From contig CAYPHJ010000121.1 of the NCBI GenBank assembly GCA_964410485.1, forward strand, positions 1 to 13,514: a stretch of DNA of 13,514 nt. The letters are read 5' to 3'. Position numbers and translations under genes: made by a program. Below the pieces are notes generated by a model. That model was given only the letters and a program-made list of their open reading frames with translations. It was not told the origin of the DNA and did no database searches. Source of the DNA: CAYPHJ01 sp964410485 (GTDB lineage: Bacteria > Desulfobacterota > Binatia > UBA9968). Shown one piece after another: positions 12,712 to 13,514 of this stretch (its first letter is position 1; the number at the start of each line of letters is the position of its first letter).

Positions 12712-13017
12712 CAGTTTTTCGGCTTTGCTGGGCCGCAGTGCCTTTTACCCTGCCGGAGAGGCACCGAGAACCATTTTTCCAGGTTTTACATTGCTCCCGA
12801 ATGTTCCTGCCAAGCGTTGCCGCGACCAAAATAGGCTCGATCAGTATATCCGGTGTTTCATTTGGGTGTCCACACGCACGCTTCGTTCCATTCGATTGCT
12901 GCGCTTCGTTCAACGAATGGAACGACTGGAACGGCTTGAGGATTGGAACGGGTTTTTCGTCTACATGCAAGCCATGGACTTGACGCAAAGGCGGCGGTTG
13001 TTCAGGATAGTAGCAAT
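12712..13017. other. Divergent intergenic region with inverted repeats
   Basis: 306 bases between two divergent genes, with no credible gene. GTGCCT (12738-12743) pairs with AGGCAC (12759-12764). Further right lies a 12-bp inverted repeat and an iterated TGGAACG motif (listed separately). A weak AGGA at 13004-13007 precedes the next ATG at 13018. Open frames crossing this stretch have biased, non-protein-like composition. Confidence 0.4.
12883..12950. repeat. Palindromic repeat with iterated TGGAACG motif
   Basis: TCGTTCCATTCG (12883-12894) and CGAATGGAACGA (12914-12925) are exact 12-bp inverted arms. Between them TTCGTT and AACGAA (12905-12917) give a competing small hairpin with a one-base centre. 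TGGAACG then occurs three times (12918-12924, 12927-12933, 12944-12950). The look is that of a dispersed intergenic repeat unit; only one copy is in the window. Confidence 0.5.
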
Positions 13018-13425
13018 ATGTCCGAGGTCACCGTAGTAGCCGCCGAACCTTCTCCTTCCCTCGTGAGCATTACACACGTAGTGTACGCCTTGCACGCCCT
13101 GAGTCTTTTAATCGGCGTCACGACCGCCGCGAGCATTATCGGCGCCTTTGTTTTTGGTGTGCCTTCGATTATTGCCGTCATCATCAACTATGTAAAACGG
13201 GGAGAGGCCCGCGGGACTTTCCTCGAGTCACATTTTCGCTGGCAGATTCGCACGTTCTGGTTTGCGCTACTGTGGTGCGTGATCGGCGGGGTTCTATTCA
13301 TCACCATTCTGGGCATTCCCCTTGCACTGGGTGTTTGGTTCGGGGCTGGTGTGTGGGCCATCTACAGGGTGGTTCGCGGCTGGCTCGCGTTGCGCGATCG
13401 AAAGCCGATGTATGCGAATGTTTAA
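13018..13425 (+). CDS. DUF4870-like membrane protein
   Basis: Encodes 135 residues. A polar N-terminus (1-18) precedes a hydrophobic region with HVVYALHALSLLIGV (20-34) and FVFGVPSIIAVIINYVKR (44-61), a short loop with GTFLESHFRWQIRTFWFALLW (split: GTFLESHFRW, then QIRTFWFALLW), a helix at about 78-98, and a last helix near 100-118 ending IYRVVRGWLAL. This order is typical of the DUF4870 / YtrH-like small membrane family, whose function is unknown. The ATG at 13018 was chosen because the family-like sequence starts shortly after it and AGGA lies ten bases upstream; an upstream in-frame ATG at 12943 would add a non-conserved 25-residue leader crossing repeat DNA. Confidence 0.82.
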   Translation: MSEVTVVAAEPSPSLVSITHVVYALHALSLLIGVTTAASIIGAFVFGVPSIIAVIINYVKRGEARGTFLESHFRWQIRTFWFALLWCVIGGVLFITILGIPLALGVWFGAGVWAIYRVVRGWLALRDRKPMYANV

Positions 13426-13460
13426 CCGCAGATCCGAAGCGTGCGGCGTGCAGTCATCTT

Positions 13461-13514
13461 AGCAGGCTGCTGAAAAACTCTCCGTTCACCCTTCGAGAAC
13501 CTCAGGGCGAACGG
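13461..13514. repeat. Palindromic intergenic repeat at window end
   Basis: Starts with AGCAG-G-CTGCT (13461-13471) followed by GAAAAACTC, then a long hairpin: CCGTTCACCCT (13482-13492) pairs with AGGGCGAACGG (13504-13514) with one mismatch, and GAG/CTC (13495-13497, 13501-13503) closes an AAC loop. The motif GCAGGCTGCTGAAAAAC is often seen at insertion-element ends and in dispersed repeats, so this could be a MITE-like unit or the edge of an element continuing beyond the window. It lies 35 bases after the last gene and could also stop transcription. Confidence 0.5.

Noticed and set aside
12611..12988. 125-residue minus-strand frame overlapping the Nudix start and repeat DNA
   Set aside because: Arg/Lys/Ser-rich, crosses the inverted repeat and conflicts with the Nudix frame; no recognisable features.
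1..13514. CRISPR array, tRNA, rRNA, prophage or toxin-antitoxin system
   Set aside because: No regularly spaced direct repeats, cloverleaf-like sequence, integrase, transposase or paired toxin-antitoxin genes were seen.

Overview
This window is a bacterial chromosomal segment. It is moderately GC-rich, genes are densely packed on both strands, and several starts are preceded by Shine-Dalgarno sequences. No rRNA, tRNA, CRISPR array or transposase was seen. The mix of genes (an orphan NMT1/THI5-type binding protein, an oxalate/formate-type MFS carrier, an RraA-like protein, an amidohydrolase of the decarboxylase-like group and two VOC proteins) is the kind common in uncultured soil or sediment lineages such as Binatota, Rokubacteria, NC10 or Deltaproteobacteria-like bacteria. 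That placement is inference from gene content only.

Layout. 139-2126 (+): a likely operon of a PadR-type repressor, a 125-residue coiled-coil protein with an internal repeat, and a two-domain ChrA chromate transporter; the last two genes overlap by 8 bases. 2220-4504 (+): a substrate-binding protein with no signal peptide, overlapping an MFS transporter by ATGA. 4618-5049 (+): a small single-domain VOC protein. 5188-8073 (+): treY, maltooligosyltrehalose synthase, with no treZ or treX beside it. 8271-10153 (+): an RraA-like protein and an amidohydrolase. 10220-11282 (-): a two-domain VOC protein followed by what looks like a frameshifted small membrane-protein gene. 11610-12302 (+): two small exported proteins in tandem, the second with a Cys/His-rich motif. 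12325-12711 (-): a Nudix hydrolase. 13018-13425 (+): a DUF4870-like membrane protein. The window ends in a palindromic intergenic repeat.

How the genes may work together. The first three genes look like a regulated chromate or oxyanion efflux unit with an uncharacterised partner protein. The binding protein and MFS carrier look translationally coupled. The RraA-like protein, amidohydrolase and extradiol-like VOC protein belong to enzyme folds used in meta-cleavage of aromatic acids and may form a catabolic set, but this is a hypothesis from families and proximity. Intergenic regions are unusually rich in inverted repeats: possible operators, an SD-sequestering hairpin and dispersed-repeat-like palindromes.
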